The notes beneath the pieces were generated by a model, which worked only from the letters and a program-made list of their open reading frames with translations, searched no databases and had not been told where the DNA came from. From JBBRHQ01 sp963781345 (GTDB taxonomy: Bacteria; Actinomycetota; Thermoleophilia; Solirubrobacterales; 70-9): a DNA stretch of 63,448 bases. The number at the start of each line of letters is the position of its first letter. The stretch's first letter is position 1. Both the position numbers and the translations under genes were made by a program. The stretch is taken from contig CAWAFQ010000010.1 of the NCBI GenBank assembly GCA_963781345.1, positions 1 to 63,448 on the forward strand, given 5' to 3'. Of the stretch, positions 52,036 through 59,066 are shown one piece after another.

Positions 52036-52498
52036 CCCCGATCCGACCCCGGTGCCGGTCCCGGTGCCCGGCAGGGTCACCGCCCGCTGCTCGGTCCAGG
52101 CCGGTGACACGCTCTCGCCCGAGACGGGCTTGCGACCACAGACGGCGATCCTCTCCGGCGAGGTGGACACGGTCGAATACTTCATCGACTCGGGCAAGGT
52201 CGCAACGTCGATGGCAGCTCCGAGCTACGGGGCGATCATCGACATCCGCTCCTACGCGCCGGGAGCGCACACGTTCGGCTTCGTCTGTTACAAGGCGGGA
52301 GTGGCGGTGCTCGACCTGCGGGCCTACCCGGTCACGATCGCGTCCAACGTGCCGCCCGCGCCGACGAACGCGGAGCTGCGCGACCTGGCCGACTCCGAGT
52401 TCCGCAAGACGACCGACCCGTACCCGAAGTGGGTGGCGCTCGGCAAGCCCGACACCCACTGGAAGAAGGGGTTTGACGCGCTGGGCAAGATCAAGTGA
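52016..52498 (+). CDS. Ig-like domain protein with Pro-rich N-terminus
   Basis: GTG 52016 with GGAAGGGAG upstream. PVPTPDPDPTPVPVPVPGRV is a repetitive linker. Then GEVDTVEYFIDSGKVATSMA, GAIIDIRSYAPGAHTFGFVC and GVAVLDLRAYPVTIASN form an Ig-like beta sandwich. C-terminus helical and basic. Intact; 160 residues. Possibly a displayed or secreted binding protein (no signal peptide seen). Confidence 0.5.
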   Translation: MPVPTPDPDPTPVPVPVPGRVTARCSVQAGDTLSPETGLRPQTAILSGEVDTVEYFIDSGKVATSMAAPSYGAIIDIRSYAPGAHTFGFVCYKAGVAVLDLRAYPVTIASNVPPAPTNAELRDLADSEFRKTTDPYPKWVALGKPDTHWKKGFDALGKIK

Positions 52499-52584
52499 GT
52501 TACAAGAAGTACCCACCAGACCCGCCGAGCCTGCGCGGGCTGGTCGCCTGGCTGAAGAAAAAATTGAGCAGAAAGCGGTCTTAG
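52495..52584 (+). CDS. 29-residue basic peptide
   Basis: GTG 52495 overlaps the previous stop: MSYKKYPPDPPSLRGLVAWL then KKKLSRKRS. An amphipathic basic helix. Last gene before a hairpin. Confidence 0.35.
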   Translation: MSYKKYPPDPPSLRGLVAWLKKKLSRKRS

Positions 52585-52592
52585 CAGGGAAA

Positions 52593-52617
52593 AGGCGGCC
52601 TCATCCGGGGGCCGCCT
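52593..52617 (+). terminator. Hairpin at the end of the 42-52.6 kb operon
   Basis: AGGCGGCC/GGCCGCCT stem nine bases after the last stop. The following bases (ACCCTGTTAGGCTTTC) give only a weak U-run. Confidence 0.45.
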
Positions 52618-52708
52618 ACCCTGTTAGGCTTTCACCACATTCACACGAACGAGCGCCTCATGGCTGGTGGCCGAGGCGTCATCCCCGTTCCCTCGCAGGA
52701 GGTAAAGC

Positions 52709-53223
52709 GTGAGTCTCAAACGTATCATCGTTCCCGATCCTGATTGCCGCTTCTCTGGTCGGCGTGGCGGCCACATCAGCGCGAAACCCCGGTGCTCAGG
52801 ACGCAGCTCGTGACGACCTATCAGGGCAAGACGGTGCAGTGGTGGGCGAAACGCACCGTCCAGGCCCGCAAGGACGCGAACGCCAGGGCCGCCACGATCA
52901 AACGGCTGCGGGCGACCCTCGCTCACGACCCGTCGGTGCAGGAGTCGATCGAGTTGGCAACGATGGTCTATCCGGCCCTGACCCAGCATCGGGCCTGGTG
53001 CATCATCAAGCACGAGTCGTGGATGACCCGCGATCCCCTCCACGCACGGAACCCGACCGCGATCGGCGGCTCCCATGCGACGGGCCTTTACCAGTTCCTC
53101 ACCAGCACGTTCCATTCCACCCCCTACGGTCGCTTCTCGATCTACTCGCCCTACGCCCAGTCACTCGCGGCCGGTTGGATGCATCAGAACGGCCGCGGCG
53201 GCGAGTGGGCGATCAGGTGCTGA
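52709..53223 (+). CDS. Secreted transglycosylase-like cell-wall hydrolase
   Basis: AGGAGG precedes GTG 52709 by seven bases. MSLKRIIV, then after a shift near 52735 PILIAASLVGVAATSA, is a signal peptide (basic start, hydrophobic core, small residues). After another shift near 52785 the mature part has VQESIELATMVYPALTQHRA, CIIKHESWMTRDPLHARNP and GSHATGLYQFLTSTFHSTPY, then YAQSLAAGWMHQNGRGGEW. KHES and GLYQF are the catalytic Glu and substrate-cleft motifs of lytic transglycosylase-type domains. It is separate from the lysis block and exported by itself. Confidence 0.65.
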
Positions 53224-53344
53224 CACCGTGGCGACGACCTCGCACACGCTCGAAAATTTAGGACGACCCGACCTTTAGTGGATAGAATGGGAAGCCTGAT
53301 CCCGGCGGTTACTCTCCGGTTCCCGCCAGGTGACGGATCGCAAG

Positions 53345-53366
53345 CGGCCCCCTTTGCCGGGGGCCG
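53345..53366. terminator. Bidirectional hairpin between converging operons
   Basis: CGGCCCCC-TTTGCC-GGGGGCCG lies between the rightward hydrolase gene and the leftward regulator operon. A TAGAAT box at 53283-53288 and another small stem (GGCGG/CCGCC, about 53305-53333) lie just upstream, so a short RNA is possible. Confidence 0.45.
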
Positions 53367-53387
53367 TTCGCGTTCTCAGACGGGGCA

Positions 53388-53621
53388 TTAGCTACCCGCT
53401 TTTGCCCGCAGCAAGACCGAGTAGACCGTCTGCCGGGTCAGCCCCGCCGCCCTCGCCAGGGTCAGCTTCGGCACCCCCGCCAGATCCCCTGCGATCACAA
53501 GTGCGTCGGCCTCCTGGCGTAGCTCCCGTAGCTCGCCCTCCCGCTTCTTGCGCCGGGAGCTATTCGTCTCCAGGGCCGCCACAATCTCCATCTGTGGCGT
53601 CACCTCGATTGCCTCGCTCAC
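53388..53621 (-). CDS. Small helix-turn-helix regulator
   Basis: GTG 53621 has GGAAGGAG upstream on the minus strand. 77 residues: a helical N-terminus (MEIVAALETNSSRRKKREGE) and VPKLTLARAAGLTRQTVYSV, a classic HTH. Last gene of a leftward four-gene operon. It may repress the divergent rightward operon or itself (inference). Confidence 0.6.
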   Translation of the reverse strand: MSEAIEVTPQMEIVAALETNSSRRKKREGELRELRQEADALVIAGDLAGVPKLTLARAAGLTRQTVYSVLLRAKAGS

Positions 53622-53749
53622 TTCTTCTCCTTCCAGTCGCAGTCGGTTCCGATTCCGCAACTCCCTATCGGTGACACGTAGCCCTTGCGCTCGGTGCCGT
53701 GCTGGCAGGCCCAGGTCAGGACGACGGCCGGGTTGATGTCTGGCGTCAT
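53618..53749 (-). CDS. 43-residue protein with Cys residues
   Basis: ATG 53749: VVLTWACQHGTERKGYVSPI and GSCGIGTDCDWKEKK. Cys at three positions and one His suggest a small zinc-bound fold. Overlaps both neighbours (ATGA, GTGA). Confidence 0.5.
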   Translation of the reverse strand: MTPDINPAVVLTWACQHGTERKGYVSPIGSCGIGTDCDWKEKK

Positions 53750-54147
53750 CGCTTCTTCTCCAGTTTTCGGATTGTCTTGACGGCCTTCTCGCTTGGTGCC
53801 TCGACCTCGCGGAGGCCCGCTGCGCAGGCTTCGGCTCCGGTCGCGTACAACTCCACATCGGTCGTGTAGGCCATGCAGGCGTCAACAACCGCGGTCGTCA
53901 CGTCGCCCATCGCCGCCGCCATCCGCAGCCCCAGCGACTCCTGCATGTCGTGGCAGCCCACCCAGCCTGCGCAGAGCCGCCCATCCTGCTGGTGGCACAT
54001 GAAGATGGACGGGTCTTGCTCCCACGTCTCGCCATCGAAGCGGGGCAGCTTCTCGTACTCGTGCCGCTCCCAGACCCCGCTCGGGGTGTCGGTGCGGTAG
54101 GGGCAAGAACCGCACGGCCTCGGCGCTGGCTCTCTGACGGCGCTCAC
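53746..54147 (-). CDS. DUF6283-like protein
   Basis: 133 residues from GTG 54147. PRPCGSCPYRTDTPSGVWER, HEYEKLPRFDGETWEQDPSI and FMCHQQDGRLCAGWVGCHDM match the DUF6283 pattern (CxxCPYRxDxPSGVW...FxCHQ.DG..CAGW). Four to five Cys and two His probably bind zinc. Frequent in actinobacteria and their phages; function unknown. Confidence 0.75.
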   Translation of the reverse strand: MSAVREPAPRPCGSCPYRTDTPSGVWERHEYEKLPRFDGETWEQDPSIFMCHQQDGRLCAGWVGCHDMQESLGLRMAAAMGDVTTAVVDACMAYTTDVELYATGAEACAAGLREVEAPSEKAVKTIRKLEKKR

Positions 54148-54392
54148 GATTCCTCCACGATTTCAGTGCGCCTAGTGGACTGAAAAATTTGAGAGGAATC
54201 AGGTCCGAGCGGCCCCAGCCCCAGCCCCCGCCGCCCCTCCCGCAGACAGGTCCGGCACGTTCCGCGGGGCATTTGACCCCCCTCGTTGCCCACCTGTGCC
54301 AGCCATCTAACCCGGTCGCACTCGACGCAATAGCCGAGTGGCTGCCCTTCGTGGTTTTCCATCGGTCTTCCCTCCGGTTCGTGTGTGGACAT
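54144..54392 (-). CDS. Small zinc-ribbon protein, first gene of the leftward operon
   Basis: 82 residues from ATG 54392. LGYCVECDRVRWLAQVGN and GTCRTCLREGRRGLG are two CxxC knuckles. The gene overlaps the next one by four bases. A perfect CGGGGCATTTG (54265-54275) lies inside it. The start has no strong ribosome site. Confidence 0.5.
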   Translation of the reverse strand: MSTHEPEGRPMENHEGQPLGYCVECDRVRWLAQVGNEGGQMPRGTCRTCLREGRRGLGLGPLGPDSSQIFQSTRRTEIVEES

Positions 54393-54845
54393 TGTAGCGG
54401 CGACGCACGCCGCCGGAGGAGGGGATCGAGGAGCGACGCCCCGCCGAGGAGCATTTCGGGGCGTGCGACCCGGGTAAATGCCCCGATTTGGAGCTGCTGC
54501 ACACGGGAAAATCCGAGGGGACAGCTCCCGACCCCGAAAACGGGGCATCGGGCCGGGGCAAACACCCCGAATTCGGCGGCCGACCTCGAAATGTAAGTCG
54601 TCGAAGCCCCGCACCTCGAACGCCGCGGGCAAAAGCCCCGGGCAAATGCCCCGTTTTCGGGCGATCTCGGGTCGCCGACCAGGAGTGCATGTCGCCGACC
54701 CAGAAGGGGCGGGCAAAACCCCCACCCCAATGCCCCGTTTTGACCTCTTCGCATGACCTGCCGACGAACCGTTGCGAGATGTTCGGAGAGACATTTGAGA
54801 ACCGTGGGGCGTAAGAGATAGGCGTTTGCCCCCTGACTACGGGGC
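54393..54845. repeat. Divergent intergenic region with iteron-like CAAATGCCCCG repeats
   Basis: Exact or near copies: TAAATGCCCCG 54475-54485, CAAACACCCCG 54559-54569, CAAAAGCCCCG 54630-54640, CAAATGCCCCG 54643-54653, CCAATGCCCCG 54727-54737, and inverted CGGGGCAT at 54541 and 54840. Exact or 10/11 inverted copies also sit at 54265-54275 and 53381-53391. Open frames across it look non-coding. It may be an origin, an operator array, or both. Confidence 0.5.
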
Positions 54846-55088
54846 ATGGAACCCCACTGGACGCCCGTGCTGGCGGCCTTCGGCGCTTACGTCGATGCCT
54901 GGCTGGCCGATAAACCGCTCGACCCGTGTGACCTGCTCGACCTCTTCGACGGCGACGACCGCGACGACCTGGCCGACCTGATCGACGGCTACCTGCAACT
55001 GACGCAGCACTATCCGCCCGTGACCGACGAGGCTCGGGAGGCGGTCGCTCGGATCATCGCGATGAGTGACCGCATGGACAGTGACTGA
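54846..55088 (+). CDS. Small acidic protein
   Basis: 80 residues, ATG 54846. TPVLAAFGAYVDAWLADKPL, DLLDLFDGDDRDDLADLIDG, very acidic and helical. First gene of the rightward operon after the repeat region. Acidic phage proteins can mimic DNA; nothing more supports that here. Confidence 0.5.
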   Translation: MEPHWTPVLAAFGAYVDAWLADKPLDPCDLLDLFDGDDRDDLADLIDGYLQLTQHYPPVTDEAREAVARIIAMSDRMDSD

Positions 55089-55091
55089 GGC

Positions 55092-55100
55092 GCTATAGTT
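55092..55100 (+). promoter_or_regulatory. GCTATAGTT promoter-like element
   Basis: TATAGT 55094-55099 is six bases from ATG 55106, giving a leaderless transcript. Context GAGGC-GCTATAGTT. Confidence 0.55.
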
Positions 55101-55105
55101 ACAGC

Positions 55106-56107
55106 ATGAAACCGCGAGCTACCTGGCATGAGGCGTATGACGCACAGATGGGCCTGTGGCGCTGGTACCGAACCTCTAAAGGGGAGAGCTTCCTGCGCTC
55201 GGGCTACAACGTCAACGCTGCGCCGCTTCAGCACTCTTCGCGGCTGCTGCTGCGGGGGCTGTACGAATCGGAGACGGTCAAGCTGCTCGGAGCCGATCCG
55301 ATTTTCGTCTCGTCAGAGATGTGTGACGTGATTGAAGCAGCGGCGTCCGGGTTCAAGCCTGAGCCGCTGCTCGCCACCGATCTGATGACCCGGCAGGGGT
55401 TCTGTTGGTACGAGCGCCCTTTCTTGATTCAAGATCGCTTCGATGAGCCGCTGAACATTCGCGGCTGGTCTTGGTGCCCGATGCAGGCAGTGGAGAATGA
55501 GGCGTCGGCGCGAGCCTTGCTGGAGAACCCGGAAGAAGGAACGGCAATCGCCCTCTACGGCGGCGCGGCCGACTGGCAAGGCTTCCTGACCGATTACCCG
55601 GAAGGGATCGCAGTCACCCTCTACGCCGACTGGCCTGAGAACCCGACCGTGCCTCTTGGCTTCGCCCCCTGCCATCTGTCTCCCTGGTGGTTCGGGATGA
55701 CCTTTGACGGCAACGAGGTTGACGAGAATGACCAACCGACCGGGGCTGCCTGGTGGTGGAAGATCACGCAAGCCACGTTGCGGCTGATGCAGCAACGGAT
55801 CGCCGTCTCTCACCGCGAGCGACCCGATCGGCCGACCCGGCGCGAGGGGCATCGGGTGGGGTTCGATGCCCTGGATTCCCGCGAGGTTCTGGTGGTCCGG
55901 CTGCGCCGCGAGCGCGGCGAGGCCCATGAGCCGACCGGCGAGGGCGCGAATTACTCGCACCGCTTCATCGTCGGAGGCCACTGGCGGAATCAGTGGTATC
56001 CCTCGGGCAAGGTGCATCGCCAGATTTGGATCAGCCCCTATGTGAAGGGGCCGGATGACAAGCCGCTCGTGGTCAAGCCACGGCGGGCCTATACGTGGGA
56101 CCGATGA
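55106..56107 (+). CDS. Conserved actinobacterial/phage protein of unknown function
   Basis: 333 residues, intact. The C-terminus HRFIVGGHWRNQWYPSGKVH, RQIWISPYVKGPDDKPLVV and PRRAYTWDR is a motif I recognise from many actinobacterial mobile-element proteins (GHWRxQWYPS...HRxIWIxPYxxGPxDKPL); the N-terminal 220 residues are variable. Function not established; an association with replication or plasmid-type maintenance is sometimes assumed. Confidence 0.6.
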   Translation: MKPRATWHEAYDAQMGLWRWYRTSKGESFLRSGYNVNAAPLQHSSRLLLRGLYESETVKLLGADPIFVSSEMCDVIEAAASGFKPEPLLATDLMTRQGFCWYERPFLIQDRFDEPLNIRGWSWCPMQAVENEASARALLENPEEGTAIALYGGAADWQGFLTDYPEGIAVTLYADWPENPTVPLGFAPCHLSPWWFGMTFDGNEVDENDQPTGAAWWWKITQATLRLMQQRIAVSHRERPDRPTRREGHRVGFDALDSREVLVVRLRRERGEAHEPTGEGANYSHRFIVGGHWRNQWYPSGKVHRQIWISPYVKGPDDKPLVVKPRRAYTWDR

Positions 56108-56119
56108 GAGGGGGGACGG

Positions 56120-56392
56120 ATGTCACGCGCTGACTACGCGCACTGGAACGAGGACGCGGACTACATGTGGTGGCATGAAGAGGGCAAGCACTCTGACTCT
56201 GAGCCATCTGAGCCGGACGACGACTACGGCCGACCCGACTATGACGAGATGGCCGACCACAAGAGCGAGGCGGACTGCATCGCAGACGGCAACTTCTCCA
56301 GGCCCGGATCGACGGGGGTTTGGATGTGCGACGGCTGCGAGCGGGAGTACCCGCAGTACGGCGAGTGGCCGCCAGAGGGGGCGACGGCATGA
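56120..56392 (+). CDS. Small acidic protein with Cys pair
   Basis: 90 residues, GGGGGAC upstream of ATG 56120. Acidic, aromatic N-terminus (DYAHWNEDADYMWWHEE), ending GVWMCDGCEREYPQYGEWPP, a CxxC knuckle. Intact. Confidence 0.55.
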   Translation: MSRADYAHWNEDADYMWWHEEGKHSDSEPSEPDDDYGRPDYDEMADHKSEADCIADGNFSRPGSTGVWMCDGCEREYPQYGEWPPEGATA

Positions 56393-56592
56393 CGTGCGAC
56401 CGCTGCGGCAGTGAGAGCGGATACAGCACGGGTTCGTATTTCGACACCGCGCAGATTTGTCTCGACTGCGCGGAGCGGGAGCGGGCGCATCCGAAATTCG
56501 ACTACGCCCGCAAGATCGAAACCCAACAGTGCAAGCAGGGCAATTTCAACTACCCGGGGATCGGACTACCCCCGGAACTGAGGGGGAACTGA
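56389..56592 (+). CDS. Small zinc-ribbon protein
   Basis: 67 residues from ATG 56389 (ATGA overlap). MTCDRCGSESGYSTGSYFDT, ICLDCAERERAHPKFDYARK: two CxxC knuckles followed by a C-terminal QGNFNYPGIGLPPELRG. This combination occurs in early actinophage proteins. Intact. Confidence 0.6.
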   Translation: MTCDRCGSESGYSTGSYFDTAQICLDCAERERAHPKFDYARKIETQQCKQGNFNYPGIGLPPELRGN

Positions 56593-56593
56593 A

Positions 56594-56974
56594 ATGCGAG
56601 GGCTAGTGATTCAACCTGGCGGCGAGGCCGTCGTGTGCGACGTGGACACAGACCTCCACGGCTTGCAGGAGATCGTCGGCGGCTACATCGAAGCGGTGGG
56701 GCTGACGTGCCCAATGCCCGCGACCGCCTACATCAATGAAGAGGGCAAGATCGACGGGCTGCCGCCTAATCCGGTTGCCTCTTCGATCACCCACCTGATG
56801 CCCGGCGACTTCATCGCCGGTCCGATGGTGATTCTGGGTCCGCCCGATAACGAGGGCGAGGACACGCCGCTGCCGACCGAATTGCTCGACTGGTTGCTGG
56901 GGCGTTTGGGCCTGATCTATGCCCCGCTCGGGCTGGGGTTCGCAACGACCAACGCAGTCGAGGGGGAAGCATGA
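56594..56974 (+). CDS. DUF3846-like protein
   Basis: 126 residues, GAGGGGG upstream. LHGLQEIVGGYIEAVGLTCP, AYINEEGKIDGLPPNPVASS and HLMPGDFIAGPMVILGPPDN follow the DUF3846 pattern (LQxxVGGYIExV...NEEGKxxGLPxN...DxIxGPxVxxG). Domain common in phages and mobile elements, function unknown. Intact. Confidence 0.7.
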   Translation: MRGLVIQPGGEAVVCDVDTDLHGLQEIVGGYIEAVGLTCPMPATAYINEEGKIDGLPPNPVASSITHLMPGDFIAGPMVILGPPDNEGEDTPLPTELLDWLLGRLGLIYAPLGLGFATTNAVEGEA

Positions 56975-57222
56975 GGAATTACCTGCTGGAGTACGAGGGC
57001 AATGAGACGGCGGCGGTGCTGGCGATGGCTGCCGACCTGATGCGCGGCGACCGGGCGACGTTCAAGGCGGGCTACAGCCTGCCGAACGCGCTCGGCGCGG
57101 CCGTCGAATTCCTGCGCCCGGACGACCCGGGCGCTCTGCTCGGTGACGTGCTGACGGCCGCGGCCGTCGTCAACCTGGCGATGGGGAACAGCAATGATGA
57201 CGTGTTGGATCGGGGCATCTGA
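56971..57222 (+). CDS. Small hypothetical protein
   Basis: 83 residues (ATGA overlaps on both sides). MRNYLLEYEGNETAAVLAMA, AVEFLRPDDPGALLGDVLTA. Helical, soluble. No family recognised. Confidence 0.5.
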   Translation: MRNYLLEYEGNETAAVLAMAADLMRGDRATFKAGYSLPNALGAAVEFLRPDDPGALLGDVLTAAAVVNLAMGNSNDDVLDRGI

Positions 57223-57634
57223 TGGCTACCAATGCCCCGGCCTACGTCCTGATTGTCGGTAACCCCGGCGACGGCCTCACCTTTACCGGCCCATTCTCGG
57301 ATGGGAATGACGCCAACGACTACGGCGGCGAGCATCACGCATCGGACGAGTATTGGGTGATGAACCTGCTGCCGCCCTACACCCTGGAAGCGGGCGGGCA
57401 GATAACGCCCGACCTCTACCCAGACGAGAGTGATGACCAGACCGTGAGCGTGGACGCAGGCGATCTGTTGGAGGCTTGCCAAGCGGCGAACGCCTGGGCT
57501 GGTCAACTACGGGCAATAGCGAGCGGGGCAAGACGCCCGGGGTGGACTACGCGGAGCGGTTAACGGGTACCGCCGACCGAATCGACAAGGCGGTTGCGGC
57601 ACTGCGGCGGCGGTTGCTGATCGAAACGGAATAG
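57222..57634 (+). CDS. Hypothetical protein, one frame shift
   Basis: ATG 57222. YVLIVGNPGDGLTFTGPFSD, EHHASDEYWVMNLLPPYTLE, then after a shift near 57508 TGNSERGKTPGVDYAERLTG, RIDKAVAALRRRLLIETE. About 137 residues. It ends 14 bases before a strong terminator. Confidence 0.5.
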
Positions 57635-57648
57635 CGAAACGGAACACG

Positions 57649-57685
57649 GCGGGGCATCCGGGTAGCTCGGATGCCCCGCTTTTTT
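57649..57685 (+). terminator. Rho-independent terminator
   Basis: Perfect 12-bp stem GCGGGGCATCCG/CGGATGCCCCGC with a 7-base loop and TTTTTT (57680-57685). Confidence 0.9.
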
Positions 57686-57711
57686 GTGCCCGCATAGACC
57701 CGCCTGATCTG

Positions 57712-57720
57712 GCTATAGTA
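57712..57720 (+). promoter_or_regulatory. GCTATAGTA promoter-like element
   Basis: TATAGT 57714-57719 directly after the terminator, six bases from ATG 57726. The best-isolated example of the leaderless arrangement. Confidence 0.6.
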
Positions 57721-57725
57721 TGTGT

Positions 57726-57917
57726 ATGGACACTACCCTGCAAGACCTCGTGAGCGATGCTCTGGACGAGTGCAAGATCGGGGGGCATCCCGACCGTGCA
57801 AACGCCCTGGCAACGCTCGCAGTGGCCGTCGCGATCCGCGACCTCACCACTGCCGTAGCCGAACTCCCTGGAGTCGACGGCTTTCATCCTCTGTTCGTCT
57901 CGGGTGACTTCTCGTGA
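57726..57917 (+). CDS. Small hypothetical protein
   Basis: 63 residues. MDTTLQDLVSDALDECKIGG, ANALATLAVAVAIRDLTTAV. Helical. The start at 57726 rather than the earlier ATG 57720 is chosen because of the six-base spacing seen at other elements. GTGA overlap with the next gene. Confidence 0.5.
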   Translation: MDTTLQDLVSDALDECKIGGHPDRANALATLAVAVAIRDLTTAVAELPGVDGFHPLFVSGDFS

Positions 57918-58138
57918 GCGCCCCCGAATGCCTGGATGCCCACAAGGGCGGCTGCGACGGCTCGGTTGAGCTTCGCCCCTCCCTGACCGGCACGGGCCTT
58001 GCAATCGCCCGCTGCGATGAGCACTGGTCGCAGCGGCTGGACTTCCAAGAGGCCCACGAACGGATCTACCCTGACTCGCCCATCCCGCCCGCCTGGTTCG
58101 ATCCAGAGGCGGCTGGCGAGCGATGGGAGGACGAATGA
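57914..58138 (+). CDS. Small Cys/His-containing conserved-type protein
   Basis: 74 residues from GTG 57914. ECLDAHKGGCDGSVELRPSL and LAIARCDEHWSQRLDFQEAH, then YPDSPIPPAWFDPEAAGERW. Similar short proteins with the IYPDSxxPPxWFDPxxAGExW end occur widely in actinobacteria. Cys/His may bind zinc. Intact. Confidence 0.6.
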   Translation: MSAPECLDAHKGGCDGSVELRPSLTGTGLAIARCDEHWSQRLDFQEAHERIYPDSPIPPAWFDPEAAGERWEDE

Positions 58139-58366
58139 GTACCAACGCGAGGATCGGGCTGGAGATCCTGCCTGGTGAGCGGGTAGAGAGCATCTACACC
58201 CACTGGGACGGCTACCCCTCCCACCACGGCACCCTCCTGCTCGGCCATTGGAACTCCCGCGAAAAGGTGCGGGAACTACTCGCGCTCGGTGACCTCTCGG
58301 TGCTGGGCAAGCAGGTGGGGCAGGCACACCCCTTCGATGCCCCCTACGACGACCCGCTCAGCGGGT
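58135..58366 (+). CDS. Small phage protein truncated at the chimeric junction
   Basis: ATG 58135. MSTNARIGLEILPGERVESI, YTHWDGYPSHHGTLLLGHWN, KVRELLALGDLSVLG: a recurrent phage/plasmid protein (RIGxE...Y.HWDGYP...LL..G). It is phage-like until about base 58,360; afterwards the same frame reads into unrelated lower-GC DNA. The true C-terminus is missing. Confidence 0.6.
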
Positions 58367-58370
58367 TTTC
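58352..58370. other. Junction of phage and bacterial DNA, with a hairpin
   Basis: ACCCGC-TCA-GCGGGT then TTTC spans the switch from GC-rich phage to lower-GC bacterial sequence. A perfect 6-bp inverted repeat at a chimeric join may have favoured the misjoin, or may be a terminator of the bacterial part. Confidence 0.55.
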
Positions 58371-58442
58371 TTCGGAACGATGGTCCTGGCGACTCTTTTA
58401 TTCAATGCCTTTGGATACCCCCTGGTCTCTTCTTTCTCCTGA
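58367..58442 (+). CDS. C-terminal fragment of a bacterial membrane protein
   Basis: In another frame than the phage gene, VFFGTMVLATLLFNAFGYPL followed by VSSFS and TGA 58440-58442: a hydrophobic C-terminal helix. The upstream part is lost at the junction. It supports a join inside two unrelated genes. Confidence 0.4.
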
Positions 58443-58890
58443 TGCTGGCCCTTTGAGAATCCTGGGGATGAAGCGGTGGGGTTTAAACATTCGTCGTCTC
58501 AGGGGTGACAGCGGTGGCTTCCTATTTTCTATTTGTTCAATGGCTTCAGATCCCCCTGCCGAAAGGTTGGATTGGGCTGTGAAATAAGATCGTTAATCTC
58601 TCATGTACATATCGGACATGGGCAAGCCGCTCTTCAATGCTTCGGAAGGCGGTCGATTCGGAGATTTAAAGGAATCGGAAGGCAGCATCTCAAGCGAAAT
58701 CCTGCGAGGAAAGAGATGAAAGTGCTGGTCCTAAAAGGTGCGCCCTGAAGCCTTTCCGAACGGCCTGCCCATGTCCGTATAGACAAGAGTTGTGCAACAT
58801 TAAGGCTAAGGTTGAGGCTAAGAACACAAAAAGAATAAACAAAAACCTTGGAATAAGAAGATGTTTGAATCCTTTCAACATTTAATTAGA
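58443..58890. other. Bacterial intergenic stretch
   Basis: No convincing gene. Short, AT-richer stretches and A-runs near 58830-58860 precede the insertion sequence. Start and stop signals do not support a longer frame. Confidence 0.4.
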
Positions 58891-58907
58891 GTCTGTTTAT
58901 AAACTGC
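58891..58907 (+). repeat. Left terminal inverted repeat of the insertion sequence
   Basis: 17 bases, identical to the complement of 60491-60507. Similarity continues outward (TTAATTAG) with one mismatch. Confidence 0.85.
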
Positions 58908-59066
58908 CGAATGGTTTCGATGAACCAGCGTGCCGGATGTGCCGGCTCAGATAAGTTGTCAATTTCTTACATCCGGGAACGGCTTCAATGAGTTCTGAGG
59001 CGAAAACACTCGGATTTGGACGCACCTGTCCTGTCTGATTCTGTCTCTGTCGCCTGCAGGGTACAA

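Noticed and set aside
1..58366. tRNA genes or CRISPR arrays
   Set aside because: I looked for TTCGA-type T-loops with paired stems and for regularly spaced direct repeats; none was convincing. The CAAATGCCCCG repeats are too irregular for CRISPR.
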